Both the position numbers and the translations under genes were made by a program. This document shows, piece by piece, positions 1 through 8,253 of a DNA stretch of 64,000 nt (positions are counted from its first letter, which is position 1; every line of letters starts with the position of its first letter). The DNA comes from CAZJFH01 sp964545205 (GTDB lineage: Bacteria; Pseudomonadota; Alphaproteobacteria; Rhodospirillales; Magnetospirillaceae), in NCBI GenBank assembly GCA_964545205.1, contig CAZJFH010000008.1:29214-93213 (forward strand), in the 5' to 3' direction. The notes beneath the pieces were generated by a model. The model saw nothing but the letters and a program-made list of their open reading frames with translations, did no database searches and had not been told where the DNA came from.

Positions 1-1
1 G

Positions 2-1426
2 AACGACCGCGCCCGCATCCAGCTCGGCCGCATCAGCGCCTTCGGCCTGCTGGAGATGTCGCGCCAGCGGCTGCGCCCCAGCCTGCTGGAGACCAGCTTC
101 CAGCCCTGCACCCATTGCGCCGGAACCGGCCAGGTGCGCTCGGTCGAATCGACGGCGATCTACGTGCTGCGCGCCGTCGAGGAGGAAGGCATCCGCCGCC
201 GCTCCAGCGAGGTCACCGTCACCGTGCCGACGCCGGTGGCGCTCTACATCCTCAACCAGAAGCGCGAGGCGCTGGCCGAGATCGAGCGCCGCTACGATTT
301 CCGCGTGCTGGTCAACGGCGACGACACGCTGATCCCGCCCAACTACCGCCTGGACCGGGTCAAGGGCGAGCCGCGCCCCGAAACCGAGCTGCCGCGCCCC
401 ATCGAGCAGATCGCCACGACCGAGGAGGAGGAGGAGGAGCTCGAAGCGGCGGAGGAGGCCCGCGAGGCCGAGGCGCCCGACGAAGCCCGCGCCGCCGAGG
501 AGGCCGGCGACGAGGGCCAGCGCAAGCGCCGCAAGCGCCGCAAGCGCCGCAAGCGCAGCGACGAGGCCCTGACCGGCGCCGCCGCCGCGGCGGCCAGCGC
601 CGAGGAGGCGGCCGAGGCCGCGACCGAGGCCGGCGCCGAGGCCGAGGAGGCCGCCGAGGCGTCCGAGGCGATGGCCGACGAGGCCGCCGCCGAGGGCGAG
701 CAGGAAAGCGCCGCCGAGCAGCGCAAGCGCCGCCGCGGCAAGCGCGGCGGCCGTCGCCGGCGCCGCGAGGCTCCGGAGACCGGCGAGCAGCCGGTCGTCG
801 AGGCCGGCGCCGAAGGCGAGCCGGTGCCGGCGGCCGAGGCGCCGAGCGAACCGACCGAAGCCGTGACCCCGGCCGTGGCCGCGGAGGCCGCGGAGCGGGC
901 CCAGGCGCCGGCGGCGCCGGTCGAGGCCGCGCCGCAACCGGAGAGGAAGCCGGCCGCCAAGCGCACGCGCGCCAAGAAGGCGGCGGCCGAGACCGCCGAG
1001 ACCGCGGCGGCGACCGCCGAGGCGCCGGCCAAGAAGCCGCGCGCCCGCAAGAAGAAGGCCGAGGCCGAGACGGCGGCGGCGGAACCCGCGGCCGAAGCGG
1101 CGGCGGAGCCCGCGGCCGAAGCGGCGGCGGAGAAGCCGGCGAAGAAGCCCCGCGCGGCCGCGAAGAAGCCGGCCGCCAAGGCCGCCAAGAAGGCCGAGGC
1201 GGCCCCGGCCAAGAAGCCGCGCGCCCGCAAGAAGAAGGCCGAGGCCGCGCCGCCGGCCGGCGGCGACGGCGAGGCCCTCGAGCAGGCGCCGGCCGCCGAG
1301 GCGGCGGCCACCGCCTCGGAGGTCTCGGAAGCCGCCGGCGAGGAGGCGCCCAAGCCGGTGCCGGTGATCACCGAACTGCCCGCCGACGCGAAGCCGCGCC
1401 GCGGATGGTGGCGCCGGCCGGAATAG
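2..1426 (+). CDS. rne: Ribonuclease E/G, C-terminal part (5' end outside window)
   Basis: This is the 3' part of an endoribonuclease of the RNase E/G family, which starts mRNA decay and rRNA/tRNA processing. The frame is open from base 2 and begins inside the catalytic region (ISAFGLLEMSRQRLRP). The zinc-link motif CTHCAG follows, as expected for RNase E, where two Cys per subunit help form the tetramer. Beyond visible residue ~130 the protein becomes a low-complexity tail of Glu/Ala blocks and Lys/Arg blocks, including two copies of KKPRARKKKAEA. That is typical of the disordered RNA- and partner-binding scaffold of alphaproteobacterial RNase E. A strong hairpin follows the stop. Family assignment is firm; the tail's partners cannot be read from sequence. 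Confidence 0.93.
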   Translation, partial: NDRARIQLGRISAFGLLEMSRQRLRPSLLETSFQPCTHCAGTGQVRSVESTAIYVLRAVEEEGIRRRSSEVTVTVPTPVALYILNQKREALAEIERRYDFRVLVNGDDTLIPPNYRLDRVKGEPRPETELPRPIEQIATTEEEEEELEAAEEAREAEAPDEARAAEEAGDEGQRKRRKRRKRRKRSDEALTGAAAAAASAEEAAEAATEAGAEAEEAAEASEAMADEAAAEGEQESAAEQRKRRRGKRGGRRRRREAPETGEQPVVEAGAEGEPVPAAEAPSEPTEAVTPAVAAEAAERAQAPAAPVEAAPQPERKPAAKRTRAKKAAAETAETAAATAEAPAKKPRARKKKAEAETAAAEPAAEAAAEPAAEAAAEKPAKKPRAAAKKPAAKAAKKAEAAPAKKPRARKKKAEAAPPAGGDGEALEQAPAAEAAATASEVSEAAGEEAPKPVPVITELPADAKPRRGWWRRPE

Positions 1427-1451
1427 GCCGGCGGCGCAGGCAGCCACATCA

Positions 1452-1484
1452 GGGCCGCGGCACCAGCCGCGGCCCTTCGTGTTT
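1452..1484 (+). terminator. Rho-independent-like terminator after rne
   Basis: A perfect 10-bp stem (GGGCCGCGGC / GCCGCGGCCC) with loop ACCA lies 26 bases after the rne stop and is followed by TTCGTGTTT. The T tract is short and interrupted, so termination may be partial. Confidence 0.6.
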
Positions 1485-1591
1485 CGAGCCCCTCTTGCGC
1501 GACATGCCTGCTCCGCCCATTGTTGGATTCGCGTCACGAACCGGACGCGCTATGATTTCCCGATCAAGGCGAACCAAAAGGGAGAACGGCC

Positions 1592-1792
1592 ATGACACCC
1601 GACGGAGCGTCCCTGATTGCGAAGGAAAAAGAGTCGAAGAAGCGTTATGACCGCGCGCTCGCCGCGATGAAGTCGCAGACCACCGTAACCGACCCGACGG
1701 TCGTCAAGGCCGAGGTCGACGAAGCGAAACGCGAATGGGAAAACGCGCGCAAGCGCCTGGAGCTGTTCCAGGCCGAACGGTCGAGCGACTGA
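1592..1792 (+). CDS. Small coiled-coil hypothetical protein
   Basis: A 66-residue, highly charged protein with no signal peptide or membrane segment. Residues ~10-62 are rich in Lys, Glu, Ala and Arg with heptad-like spacing, suggesting one long helix or coiled coil. GGGAG lies about 8 bases before the ATG. It is a single gene between the rne terminator and the ferritin-like gene. I do not recognise a family, and function is unknown. The clear ribosome site and typical base use support it being real. Confidence 0.6.
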   Translation: MTPDGASLIAKEKESKKRYDRALAAMKSQTTVTDPTVVKAEVDEAKREWENARKRLELFQAERSSD

Positions 1793-1903
1793 CCGGCCGC
1801 CGGCCGATCGCCCGTCTCGTCCCCCGGCGGGCAGGTCGGTCGCCTGAAACCTTCGCGCGCCGCTCGCGTTGATTCCCCGGCGGGGAGACGACGGAGGGCG
1901 AAC

Positions 1904-2335
1904 GTGCGCACGGGCGACATCATCATCCGACTCAATCAGCTCATCCAGATCGACATCGACGCGGTGAACGCCTATTCGCAGGCGATCCTGGCGCTGCCGC
2001 CGGGGCCGGTCCGCGACCGGCTGGCGACGTTCCGAGGCGACCACGAGCGCCATGTCCGCGACCTGTCGGCGCTGGTGCTGGACCTCGGCGGCACCCCGCG
2101 GCGCAGCCGCGACCTGATGGGCTTCATGGTCGAGGGCTTCACCGCCGCGTCGGGCATGCTCGGCGAGGCCGGCGCCCTCACCGCGATGCGCAGCAACGAG
2201 GAACTGACGTTCCTGGCCTACGAGCGCGCCCTGGCGCTGGACCTGCCGCCGGACGCCGCCGCCCTCGTGCGCGCCAACCGCGACGACGAGGAGCGCCACC
2301 GGGCCTATATCGCCGCGCGGCTGCGGGGCGAGTGA
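1904..2335 (+). CDS. Ferritin-like four-helix protein
   Basis: A 143-residue cytosolic protein. The pattern is four amphipathic helices with acidic/His motifs: DHERHVRDL near residue 46 and DDEERHRAYI near residue 127. These resemble the E-x2-H metal-ligand motifs of ferritin-like or DUF2383-type proteins, which often hold di-iron or act in stress responses. The GTG start at 1904 is preceded by a purine-rich stretch (ACGGAGGGCGAAC). It stands alone, 141 bases before the acyl-CoA synthetase gene. The fold is a fairly safe inference; the specific role is not. Confidence 0.65.
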   Translation: MRTGDIIIRLNQLIQIDIDAVNAYSQAILALPPGPVRDRLATFRGDHERHVRDLSALVLDLGGTPRRSRDLMGFMVEGFTAASGMLGEAGALTAMRSNEELTFLAYERALALDLPPDAAALVRANRDDEERHRAYIAARLRGE

Positions 2336-2476
2336 GGTGATGCCCGCCCCGGGTTTCGTCGCAGGCGGACAAACCCGGCCATGACGAGGAACGCCCCGTT
2401 CGCCACCCGCCGCGCCGTTTGACGCCCCGCCGCCCGGCGTGTAACCAGAAGCGTCGGCGTTTTCCGGGGGACGGCC

Positions 2477-5137
2477 ATGTCGAGCCGCAACAGCATCGAG
2501 GTCCTGTTCCGGCCTGGCAGCATCGCCGTGGTCGGCGCCAGCAACAAGCCGCACCGGGTCGGCCAGGTCGTCATGCGCAACCTGCTGGCCGGCGGCTTCG
2601 ACGGTCCGATCATGCCGGTCAATCCGCGCCACCGCTCGATTTCCGGCGTCTGGGCCTATCCCGGCATCGGCAGCCTGCCGATGGCGCCCGACCTGGCGGT
2701 CGTGTGCACGCCGGCGGCCACCGTGCCCGGCATCCTCGACGAACTCGGCCGCCACGGCACCCGCGCCGCCATCGTGCTGTCGGGCGGCTTCGGTCGCGAG
2801 GCGGTGGCGCCGGAGGCGATGATGGCCGCGGCGCGGCCGCACGGCCTGCGGCTGCTCGGTCCCGGATCGCTGGGCCTGCTGATTCCGAAGATCGGGCTGA
2901 ACGCCAGCTTCGCGCATGTCCCGGCGCAGCCCGGCCGGGTCGCGTTCGTGTCGCAGTCGGGCGCGCTGTGCGCGGCGGTGCTGGACTGGGCCAAGGGCCG
3001 CGGCATCGGCTTTTCGCATTTCGTGTCGCTGGGCGACTGCGCCGACATCGATTTCGGCGAGGTCATGGACTACCTGGCCAACGATCCCGGCACCCGCGCC
3101 ATCCTGCTCTATGTCGAGACCATGCCCCGGCGCGGCGGCTTCATGGCCGCCGGCCGCGCCGCCGCCCGCAACAAGCCGGTGCTGGTGGTCAAGGCCAACC
3201 GCCACCGCGGCCGCGGCGATCCCGAGGCGGCGCTGCTGACCGCCAGCGCCCTGGCCGACCCCGACGAGGTGTTCGACGCCGCCGTGCGCCGCGCCGGCAT
3301 GCTGCGCGTCGACGACATCGACGAGCTGTTCGCCGCCTTCGAGACCCTGGCCCGCGCGCGGCCGCTGGGCGGCGACCGGCTGGCGATCCTGACCAACGGC
3401 GGCGGCGCCGGCGCGATGGCCGCCGACGCGCTGATCGGCGGCGGCGGCCAGCTCGCCGCCCTGTCCGAGCAGACGACGGCGAAGCTGGACGCCGCCCTGC
3501 CCGACGGCTGGTCGCGCGACAATCCGGCCGAGATTCCCATCGGCACCGCCGCCGAGGGCTACGAGCGGGCGCTGTCGGTGCTGGTCGACGCTCCCGAGGC
3601 CGACGCCGTCCTGGTCATGCACGCCCCCAACGCCCTGCTGCCGCCCGAGGAGCCGGCCGGGGCGGTGGTCAAGGTGGTGCGCGAGATCGGCGGCAACGTG
3701 CTGACGAGCTGGGTCGGCGAGGCCGGCGTCGTCAAGGCGCGCCGGCGCCTGGCCGAGGCCGGCGTGCCGACCTACGACACCCCCGGCCGCGCCGTGCGGG
3801 CCTTCCTGCACATGGCGAACTACCGGCGCAACCAGGACATGCTGATGGAGGCGCCGCCGGCGGCGCTGGAGGACTTCCGCCCGGCGCGCGGCACCGCCCG
3901 GCTGGTGATCGAGGCGGCGCTGGGCGCCGGCCGCGAGACGCTGAGCGAGGCCGAGGCCAAGGCGGTGCTGACGGCCTACGGCCTGCCGGTGGTCGAAACC
4001 CGGCTGGCCGAGACCCCGGAGGCGGCGGCCGAACTGGCGGCGGCGATCGGCCTGCCGGTCGCGCTGAGCATCCAGGCGCCCGGCCTGACGCGCAAATGGG
4101 ATGTCGGCGGCGTGGCGCTGAACCTGGAGACGCCGGAGGCGGTGCGCGCCGCGGCGGCGGCGATGACGTCGCGGCTGGAGGGGCAGCGCCCCGGCCTGCG
4201 CCACGAGGGCTTCGCGGTGCAGCGCATGGTCTCGCGCCAGAACGCGCGTCAGCTTTTCGTCGGCGTCGCCACCGACCGGGTGTTCGGACCGGTGATCCTG
4301 TTCGGCGAAGGCGGCCGCGCCGTCGAGATCATCCGCGATCACGCGATCGGACTGCCGCCGCTGAACATGGTGCTGGCGCGCGAGCTGATCGGGCGCACCC
4401 GCATCTCGCGGCTGCTCGGCGCCTATCTCGACCGCCCCGCCGTCGACATGGACGCGATCTGCCACGCGCTGATGAAGATTTCGCAGCTGGTGATCGACAT
4501 CCCCGAAATCTGCGAACTCGACGCCAATCCGCTGTTCGCCGACGATCACGGCGTCACCATCGTCGACGCGCACATCAAGGTCGCCGCCTATCGCGGCCCC
4601 GAGAGCCGGCGGCTGGCGATCCGGCCCTACCCGGCCGACCTCGAGGAGCCGGCGCGGCTGAAGGACGGCACGCCGGTGCTGCTGCGGCCGATCCGCCCCG
4701 AGGACGGTCCCGCCCACCGCCGCCTGCTCGAAAGCCTGACCGAGCAGGACCTGCGCTTCCGCTTCTTCGGCCGCGTCGGTGCGGTGAGCAAGGGCCAGAT
4801 CGCCCGCTTCACCCAGATCGACTACGATCGCGAGATGGCCTTCGTCGCGGTGCGCGACGGCGAAACGCTCGGCGTCGTGCGCACCGTCACCGACCCCGAC
4901 AACCAGCGCGCCGAACTGGCGATCACCCTGAGCCCGTCGATGCGCGGCACCGGCCTGGCGCCGGTGCTGATGGACAAGATGATCCGCTACGCCCGCGCCC
5001 GCGGCACCCGGCTGCTGGCCGGCGAGATCATGGCCGAGAACCGGCCGATGATCGGGCTGGCGAAAAAGGCCGGCTTCGCCATCCGCCGCCACCCCGAGGA
5101 CGAGGACACGGTGGAGATGGTGATGGAGCTGGGATAG
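2477..5137 (+). CDS. Pat-type protein: NDP-forming acyl-CoA synthetase domains fused to GNAT acetyltransferase
   Basis: An 886-residue cytosolic protein with the domain order of Pat/YfiQ protein lysine acetyltransferases. A CoA-binding Rossmann domain comes first (residues ~8-130, GSIAVVGASNKPHRVG). Succinyl-CoA-ligase-like domains follow (~150-440, VSQSGALCAAVLDWA), then an ATP-grasp domain (~470-700, ending near ICELDANPLFADDHG). A C-terminal GNAT domain spans ~710-880 (PVLLRPIRPEDGPAHRRLL). Family members acetylate acetyl-CoA synthetase and other enzymes; the synthetase part usually binds acyl-CoA as a sensor. The length fits the family (about 880-900). It appears monocistronic and is followed by an intergenic repeat. 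Confidence 0.88.
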   Translation: MSSRNSIEVLFRPGSIAVVGASNKPHRVGQVVMRNLLAGGFDGPIMPVNPRHRSISGVWAYPGIGSLPMAPDLAVVCTPAATVPGILDELGRHGTRAAIVLSGGFGREAVAPEAMMAAARPHGLRLLGPGSLGLLIPKIGLNASFAHVPAQPGRVAFVSQSGALCAAVLDWAKGRGIGFSHFVSLGDCADIDFGEVMDYLANDPGTRAILLYVETMPRRGGFMAAGRAAARNKPVLVVKANRHRGRGDPEAALLTASALADPDEVFDAAVRRAGMLRVDDIDELFAAFETLARARPLGGDRLAILTNGGGAGAMAADALIGGGGQLAALSEQTTAKLDAALPDGWSRDNPAEIPIGTAAEGYERALSVLVDAPEADAVLVMHAPNALLPPEEPAGAVVKVVREIGGNVLTSWVGEAGVVKARRRLAEAGVPTYDTPGRAVRAFLHMANYRRNQDMLMEAPPAALEDFRPARGTARLVIEAALGAGRETLSEAEAKAVLTAYGLPVVETRLAETPEAAAELAAAIGLPVALSIQAPGLTRKWDVGGVALNLETPEAVRAAAAAMTSRLEGQRPGLRHEGFAVQRMVSRQNARQLFVGVATDRVFGPVILFGEGGRAVEIIRDHAIGLPPLNMVLARELIGRTRISRLLGAYLDRPAVDMDAICHALMKISQLVIDIPEICELDANPLFADDHGVTIVDAHIKVAAYRGPESRRLAIRPYPADLEEPARLKDGTPVLLRPIRPEDGPAHRRLLESLTEQDLRFRFFGRVGAVSKGQIARFTQIDYDREMAFVAVRDGETLGVVRTVTDPDNQRAELAITLSPSMRGTGLAPVLMDKMIRYARARGTRLLAGEIMAENRPMIGLAKKAGFAIRRHPEDEDTVEMVMELG

Positions 5138-5196
5138 GAGCGCTCCCGTTGCTTCGCGGTCACGCCCGCGCTTCGGCGCGGGACTACCCTCAGGCC

Positions 5197-5330
5197 GAAT
5201 CATCGTCGCCCCCGCGGAGGCGGGGGCCCATTTTCCAGAGGCTTCGACGAGGATCTCCGGCGCGGGGAACGCCCGGCGCCTCTGGAAAATGGATGCCGGC
5301 CTTCGCCGGCATGACGGCAAGTCCGTTCAA
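5197..5330. repeat. Intergenic palindromic repeat
   Basis: This region contains nested inverted repeats: CCCCCGCGGAGGCGGGGG, a CCATTTTCCAGAGGC / GCCTCTGGAAAATGG pair, and TGCCGGCCTTCGCCGGCA. They belong to the common class of mobile palindromic intergenic repeats in high-GC proteobacteria. A related fragment is at 63656-63690. No coding capacity is seen. Confidence 0.6.
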
Positions 5331-5402
5331 ACGTGGAAGGGTATGAAATCGCTGCTCACGGTGATTTCTTCACACGCTCTTCCGCGACGATGGTCTCGCG
5401 GG

Positions 5403-5900
5403 TCAGAAGTTGATCGCCTCCTGGATCGCGGCGATGCCGGCCTTGGCGCAGACGTCGTCGAGCTCGCCGCCGGGCGCGCCGGAGACGCCGATGCCGGCGA
5501 CGATCGAGCCGGCGGCCTCGATCTTCATGCCGCCGCCCAGCATCACCACGCCGGGAAGATTGCGGATGCCGGCGGCGGGCTTGCCGGCCGAGGTGATGTC
5601 GAGAAGCACCGTGGTGTCCTGGCGGAAGCTGACCGCCGTCCACGCCTTGCCGATCGCCGTCTGCGGCGTGTGCGGCCCGGCGAAGCGGTCGCGCAGCACG
5701 ACCTGGGCGTTGCCGCCGCGGTCGACGACGGCGACGGCGACCTGGTAGCCGTCCTTGCGGCAGGCGTCCATGGCGGCCCGGGCCGCCGTCAGCGCCGTCT
5801 CGGGCGTCAGCGTCGGGGTCGAGAAGGTTCCCTCGGCGGCCGAGGCCGCCGCGGAAGCGGCCATGCCCAGCGCCACGCCGGCGATCGCGATCTTGTACAT
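5403..5900 (-). CDS. Exported GlcG/HbpS-like (DUF336) protein
   Basis: A 165-residue protein of the GlcG/HbpS family, small proteins tied to haem binding or redox stress. Residues 1-23 form a Sec signal peptide (MYKIAIAGVALGMAASAAAS), so it is periplasmic. The family core is visible: AVVDRGGNAQVVLRDRFAGP near residue 60, then the Gly-rich VMLGGGMKIEA and GIGVSGAPGGELDD. The ATG at 5900 is chosen over an upstream one because AGGGAGGA precedes it and the signal peptide then sits at the N-terminus. It ends the minus-strand sulfur-relay cluster, 107 bases after the SoxS-like gene. DUF336 proteins occur near sulfur-oxidation genes, but the exact role is unknown. Confidence 0.78.
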   Translation of the reverse strand: MYKIAIAGVALGMAASAAASAAEGTFSTPTLTPETALTAARAAMDACRKDGYQVAVAVVDRGGNAQVVLRDRFAGPHTPQTAIGKAWTAVSFRQDTTVLLDITSAGKPAAGIRNLPGVVMLGGGMKIEAAGSIVAGIGVSGAPGGELDDVCAKAGIAAIQEAINF

Positions 5901-6007
5901 GCCCGGTCCTCCCTGTGCGTCATTGGTCACGACCATGGGACAGCCGTTGGCCGCATCCGTCAATAGCGCCGGGGTAGAACGAACGGATGATCACCCGCCG
6001 CCGGCGA

Positions 6008-6385
6008 TCAGCATTTCGGCGGATCGCGCTCGATCCGGGCGACGATCTCGCCGAGCAGGCCCCAGAACAGATCCTCGCCGGGATAGCCGAGGATGCGGCC
6101 GACCTCGGCGCCGCAGACCACGGCCACGAAGGTCGGGGTCACCCGCACGCCGGCGATCTCGGGCAGGTCGGGGGGCAGGTCGGCGCCCATGCGCACGCGG
6201 CGCAGCGGCAGCAGCCGAGCCTCGTCGGTCTTGGGATAGATGCCGCCGACCTGCTCGTCCCACAGCAGGCACCATTTGCAGCCGGGGCTCTCGAACATCA
6301 CCAGGGCGGCCGGCGCCTGGGCGCCGGCCGCCGCTGCGTGACTGGCGACGACGACCGCCGCGACGGCGGCCAGCAATCGGCGCAT
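6008..6385 (-). CDS. soxS: SoxS-like periplasmic thioredoxin
   Basis: A 125-residue exported thioredoxin-fold protein. A signal peptide covers residues 1-22. The redox motif is C36-K-W-C39 in the context FESPGCKWC, and a cis-Pro-like segment VRVTPTF comes later. The LVMFESPGC-x2-C-x3-WD pattern resembles SoxS of Paracoccus, a thiol-disulfide protein that keeps SoxY's carrier cysteine active. The neighbouring sox operon and CcdA/SoxV, which would deliver electrons to such a thioredoxin, support this. It starts 9 bases after the tusA stop, so the two are probably co-transcribed. A generic thioredoxin is the alternative. Confidence 0.72.
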   Translation of the reverse strand: MRRLLAAVAAVVVASHAAAAGAQAPAALVMFESPGCKWCLLWDEQVGGIYPKTDEARLLPLRRVRMGADLPPDLPEIAGVRVTPTFVAVVCGAEVGRILGYPGEDLFWGLLGEIVARIERDPPKC

Positions 6386-6394
6386 GCGGCGCGA

Positions 6395-6616
6395 TCAGGT
6401 CTTCTTGATGTTGAAGGTGTAGACGCCGCCGCTTTCGCTCTGGCTCACCAGCTCGTTGCCGGTCTGGCGGCAGAAGGCCTCGAAGTCCTTCACCGAGCCG
6501 GGATCGGTGGCGATCACCTGCAGCGTCTCGCCGGCGGGAACGTCCTTGATCGCCTTCTTGGCGCGCAGGATCGGCAGCGGGCAGTTCAGGCCCTTCACGT
6601 CGAGCACAACCGACAT
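6395..6616 (-). CDS. tusA: TusA-family sulfur-carrier protein
   Basis: A 73-residue cytosolic protein with the TusA/SirA signature. The active Cys12 lies in LNCPLPILRAKKAI (CPxP), followed by a beta-alpha-beta-alpha pattern ending VYTFNIKKT. Family members pass persulfide sulfur, either for tRNA thiolation or, in sulfur oxidisers, to DsrE-type and Hdr-type partners. Its place between a DsrE2-like gene and a SoxS-like gene favours the sulfur-oxidation role. Length is typical (70-80). Confidence 0.9.
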   Translation of the reverse strand: MSVVLDVKGLNCPLPILRAKKAIKDVPAGETLQVIATDPGSVKDFEAFCRQTGNELVSQSESGGVYTFNIKKT

Positions 6617-6644
6617 CTCTCTTCTCTCCCCAAACAGAGGGCCG

Positions 6645-7025
6645 TCACGGGCCCAGGTTGATGTACTTCAGACAAACCACTCGCAGGCACGAGGCCAGGT
6701 TCTTGTCGTTGGTGACCAGACAGTGCTCCTGGATGCGGCCGATCAGACCGGGGACGCCGGTGCCCTCGTCCCGCGCCATCTCCTCGAGCACCGTCCAGAA
6801 CGCCCGCTCGAGACGAATCGTCGTGCTGTGGCCGTGGATGCGGAACGAGCGCTTCTCCGGCACGAACTCCTTGCTCTGCTCGGCGCTGCACAGCCCGAAC
6901 AGGCGCGTCAGCGGTGTGCCCGAGATCGGCACCAGTTCCGTCTCCACGTCCTCTCCCCAGTCGTTCGGCGGTTCGTCCGCACGTGTATCCGCCAGTGTAT
7001 GACGGTTTTCGAATATTGTCAGCAT
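6645..7025 (-). CDS. Ribbon-helix-helix (RHH_4-type) protein
   Basis: A 126-residue protein. Residues ~60-115 match ribbon-helix-helix proteins of the RHH_4 type: a basic strand (KRSFRIHGHSTTIRLERAFW) then two helices (VLEEMARDEG..., NLASCLRVVCLKYI). Residues 1-55 form a less conserved extension. It lies 29 bases after the DsrE2-like gene and 28 before tusA, so it is inside the sulfur-relay operon. A DNA-binding role, perhaps regulating this operon or sox, is inference; no target site can be assigned. Confidence 0.62.
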   Translation of the reverse strand: MLTIFENRHTLADTRADEPPNDWGEDVETELVPISGTPLTRLFGLCSAEQSKEFVPEKRSFRIHGHSTTIRLERAFWTVLEEMARDEGTGVPGLIGRIQEHCLVTNDKNLASCLRVVCLKYINLGP

Positions 7026-7054
7026 CGACGCGCGGCCGGGCCGAACCCGCCTGC

Positions 7055-7555
7055 TCAGACGAACAGGTTGATCTGCGAGGACGCCGCCGCCTCGATATAC
7101 GCGGCGGCGCCCGCGAATTCGATGCCGTCGATCAGATCCTCGCGCTTCATCTCGAACAGATCCAGGGTCATCTGGCAGGCGATCATGCGCACCTCGGCCT
7201 CGACGGCGAGGTCGCGCAGTTCCTCGATGCTGGCGACGCCCTTCTTCTTGATCAGGTCCTTCATCATGCCGGTCGCCATCGAGTCCATGCCCGGCAGCGC
7301 GCCGATCAGGTTGGGCATCGCCATGTGGCCGCCCATCATCGGCATCACCATGCCGGCATTGCCCAGCGTCGTGACCTTCAGGTCCAGTTTCTTCTTCAGG
7401 ATCGACAGACCGTAGAAGGTGAAGAACAACGTCACGTCATGCCCCAGACTGGCGGCCGTGGTCGCCAGGATCAGCGGCGGATAGGCCCAGTCGAGGCTGC
7501 CTTTGCTGACGATGATCGTCATGCGCTTGGCGTTGCCGGTCGCTTCCTCGCTCAT
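7055..7555 (-). CDS. DsrE2-like (DsrE/DsrF/DrsH family) sulfur-transfer protein
   Basis: A 166-residue protein of the DsrE2 type. After a short polar N-terminus come a beta-strand (MTIIVSKGSLDWAYPPLIL) and the ASLGHDVTLFFTFYGLSILKKK segment typical of the family. A Met/Gly-rich loop (MVMPMMGGHMAMPNLIG) and the conserved Cys in MIACQMTLDLFEM follow. DsrE2 proteins often occur with TusA and rhodanese genes and are thought to relay persulfide sulfur, possibly at the membrane. It is the first gene of the minus-strand sulfur-relay set. A clear minus-strand terminator separates it from the upstream cold-shock gene. Confidence 0.82.
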   Translation of the reverse strand: MSEEATGNAKRMTIIVSKGSLDWAYPPLILATTAASLGHDVTLFFTFYGLSILKKKLDLKVTTLGNAGMVMPMMGGHMAMPNLIGALPGMDSMATGMMKDLIKKKGVASIEELRDLAVEAEVRMIACQMTLDLFEMKREDLIDGIEFAGAAAYIEAAASSQINLFV

Positions 7556-7648
7556 GAAATCGCCCCTTTGATGAGATTTTTCTAATAGACGATCCTAGCC
7601 GGTGCGAAAGCGGCCGTGGTAGTAGTTATGTCCCACATCGCGGAATCG

Positions 7649-7674
7649 AAAAACGGCGGCCCGACGGCCGCCGT
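7649..7674 (-). terminator. Terminator after cold-shock gene
   Basis: Read on the minus strand, a perfect 8-bp stem (ACGGCGGC / GCCGCCGT) with a 6-base loop is followed by five T. It lies 27 bases after the cold-shock stop. Confidence 0.75.
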
Positions 7675-7700
7675 TCCGCACAGGCGGGCAGAGAGAACTG

Positions 7701-7910
7701 CTACTGCTCGAAGGTCAGGTTCACCGCCGAGATGCGGCCCTTGTCGCCGCGCGCGACCTCGTAGCTCACCTTTTCGCCCTCGTTCAGGCCGTGCTTGCCG
7801 GCACGCTGAACCGCGGTGATGTGGACGAAGACGTCCTTGCCGCCGTCGTCGGGCATGATGAAGCCGTAGCCCTTGCTGGCGTTGAACCACTTCACCGTCC
7901 CAGTCGCCAT
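7701..7910 (-). CDS. cspA: Cold-shock protein, CspA family
   Basis: A 69-residue single cold-shock domain, the usual Csp length. RNP1 (KGYGFI) and RNP2 (DVFVHI) nucleic-acid-binding motifs are both present after MATGTVKWFN. Family members bind single-stranded RNA/DNA and melt mRNA structure in stress or cold. The ATG at 7910 is chosen because GGAGAG lies just upstream and the protein then starts as other Csps do. It has its own terminator and stands apart from the sulfur genes downstream. Confidence 0.93.
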   Translation of the reverse strand: MATGTVKWFNASKGYGFIMPDDGGKDVFVHITAVQRAGKHGLNEGEKVSYEVARGDKGRISAVNLTFEQ

Positions 7911-8107
7911 TCGTTCTCTCCGTAACAACAAGGCAATGCGCACCCGCGGATCGCGCGGGAACCGTCGAGCCATGTGGGCGGCGGCGGCGGAGCCGACAAG
8001 GAAACGATCGCGCCGCCACCCCGTTTGCGCGCCCCGCCCTGCCGACCGGAGCGGAACGTCGCCGCCGCGACGCTGTTATGACCGGGGACTGAGTGAAGGA
8101 GGAGCCC

Positions 8108-8194
8108 ATGTTCAAGGCCGTCGGCTGGACCGTGTTCATCATCTTTCTGATCGGCCTGCTGGTCGTTCTCGGCCTGCTCGGGCTGATTTTCTGA
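8108..8194 (+). CDS. 28-residue single-span membrane peptide
   Basis: A tiny ORF starting MFKAVGWTVF and ending LLGLIF. Nearly all of it is one hydrophobic helix (residues 6-28) after a short MFKA start with one Lys, so it should sit in the inner membrane. The ribosome site AAGGAGGAG is near-perfect and about 4 bases before the ATG, and a textbook terminator follows 24 bases after the stop. Such signals at both ends make a real gene likely despite its size. I recognise no family. Confidence 0.6.
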   Translation: MFKAVGWTVFIIFLIGLLVVLGLLGLIF

Positions 8195-8218
8195 TCTGAC
8201 CGGCCCGCCCCGCAACAG

Positions 8219-8253
8219 CACCGGGTCGCCACGGCGCGTCCCGGTGTTTTTTT
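8219..8253 (+). terminator. Rho-independent terminator
   Basis: CACCGGG and CCCGGTG form a 7-bp stem around a 14-base loop, followed directly by seven T. It closes the transcript of the 28-residue peptide gene and isolates it from the sox operon. Confidence 0.8.

Noticed and set aside
1550..5320. Very long minus-strand frame (about 1,250 codons) opposite the Pat-type gene
   Set aside because: Its sequence is His/Gln/Arg/Ala-rich low-complexity typical of a third-codon-GC shadow, and the plus strand has a clear four-domain enzyme.
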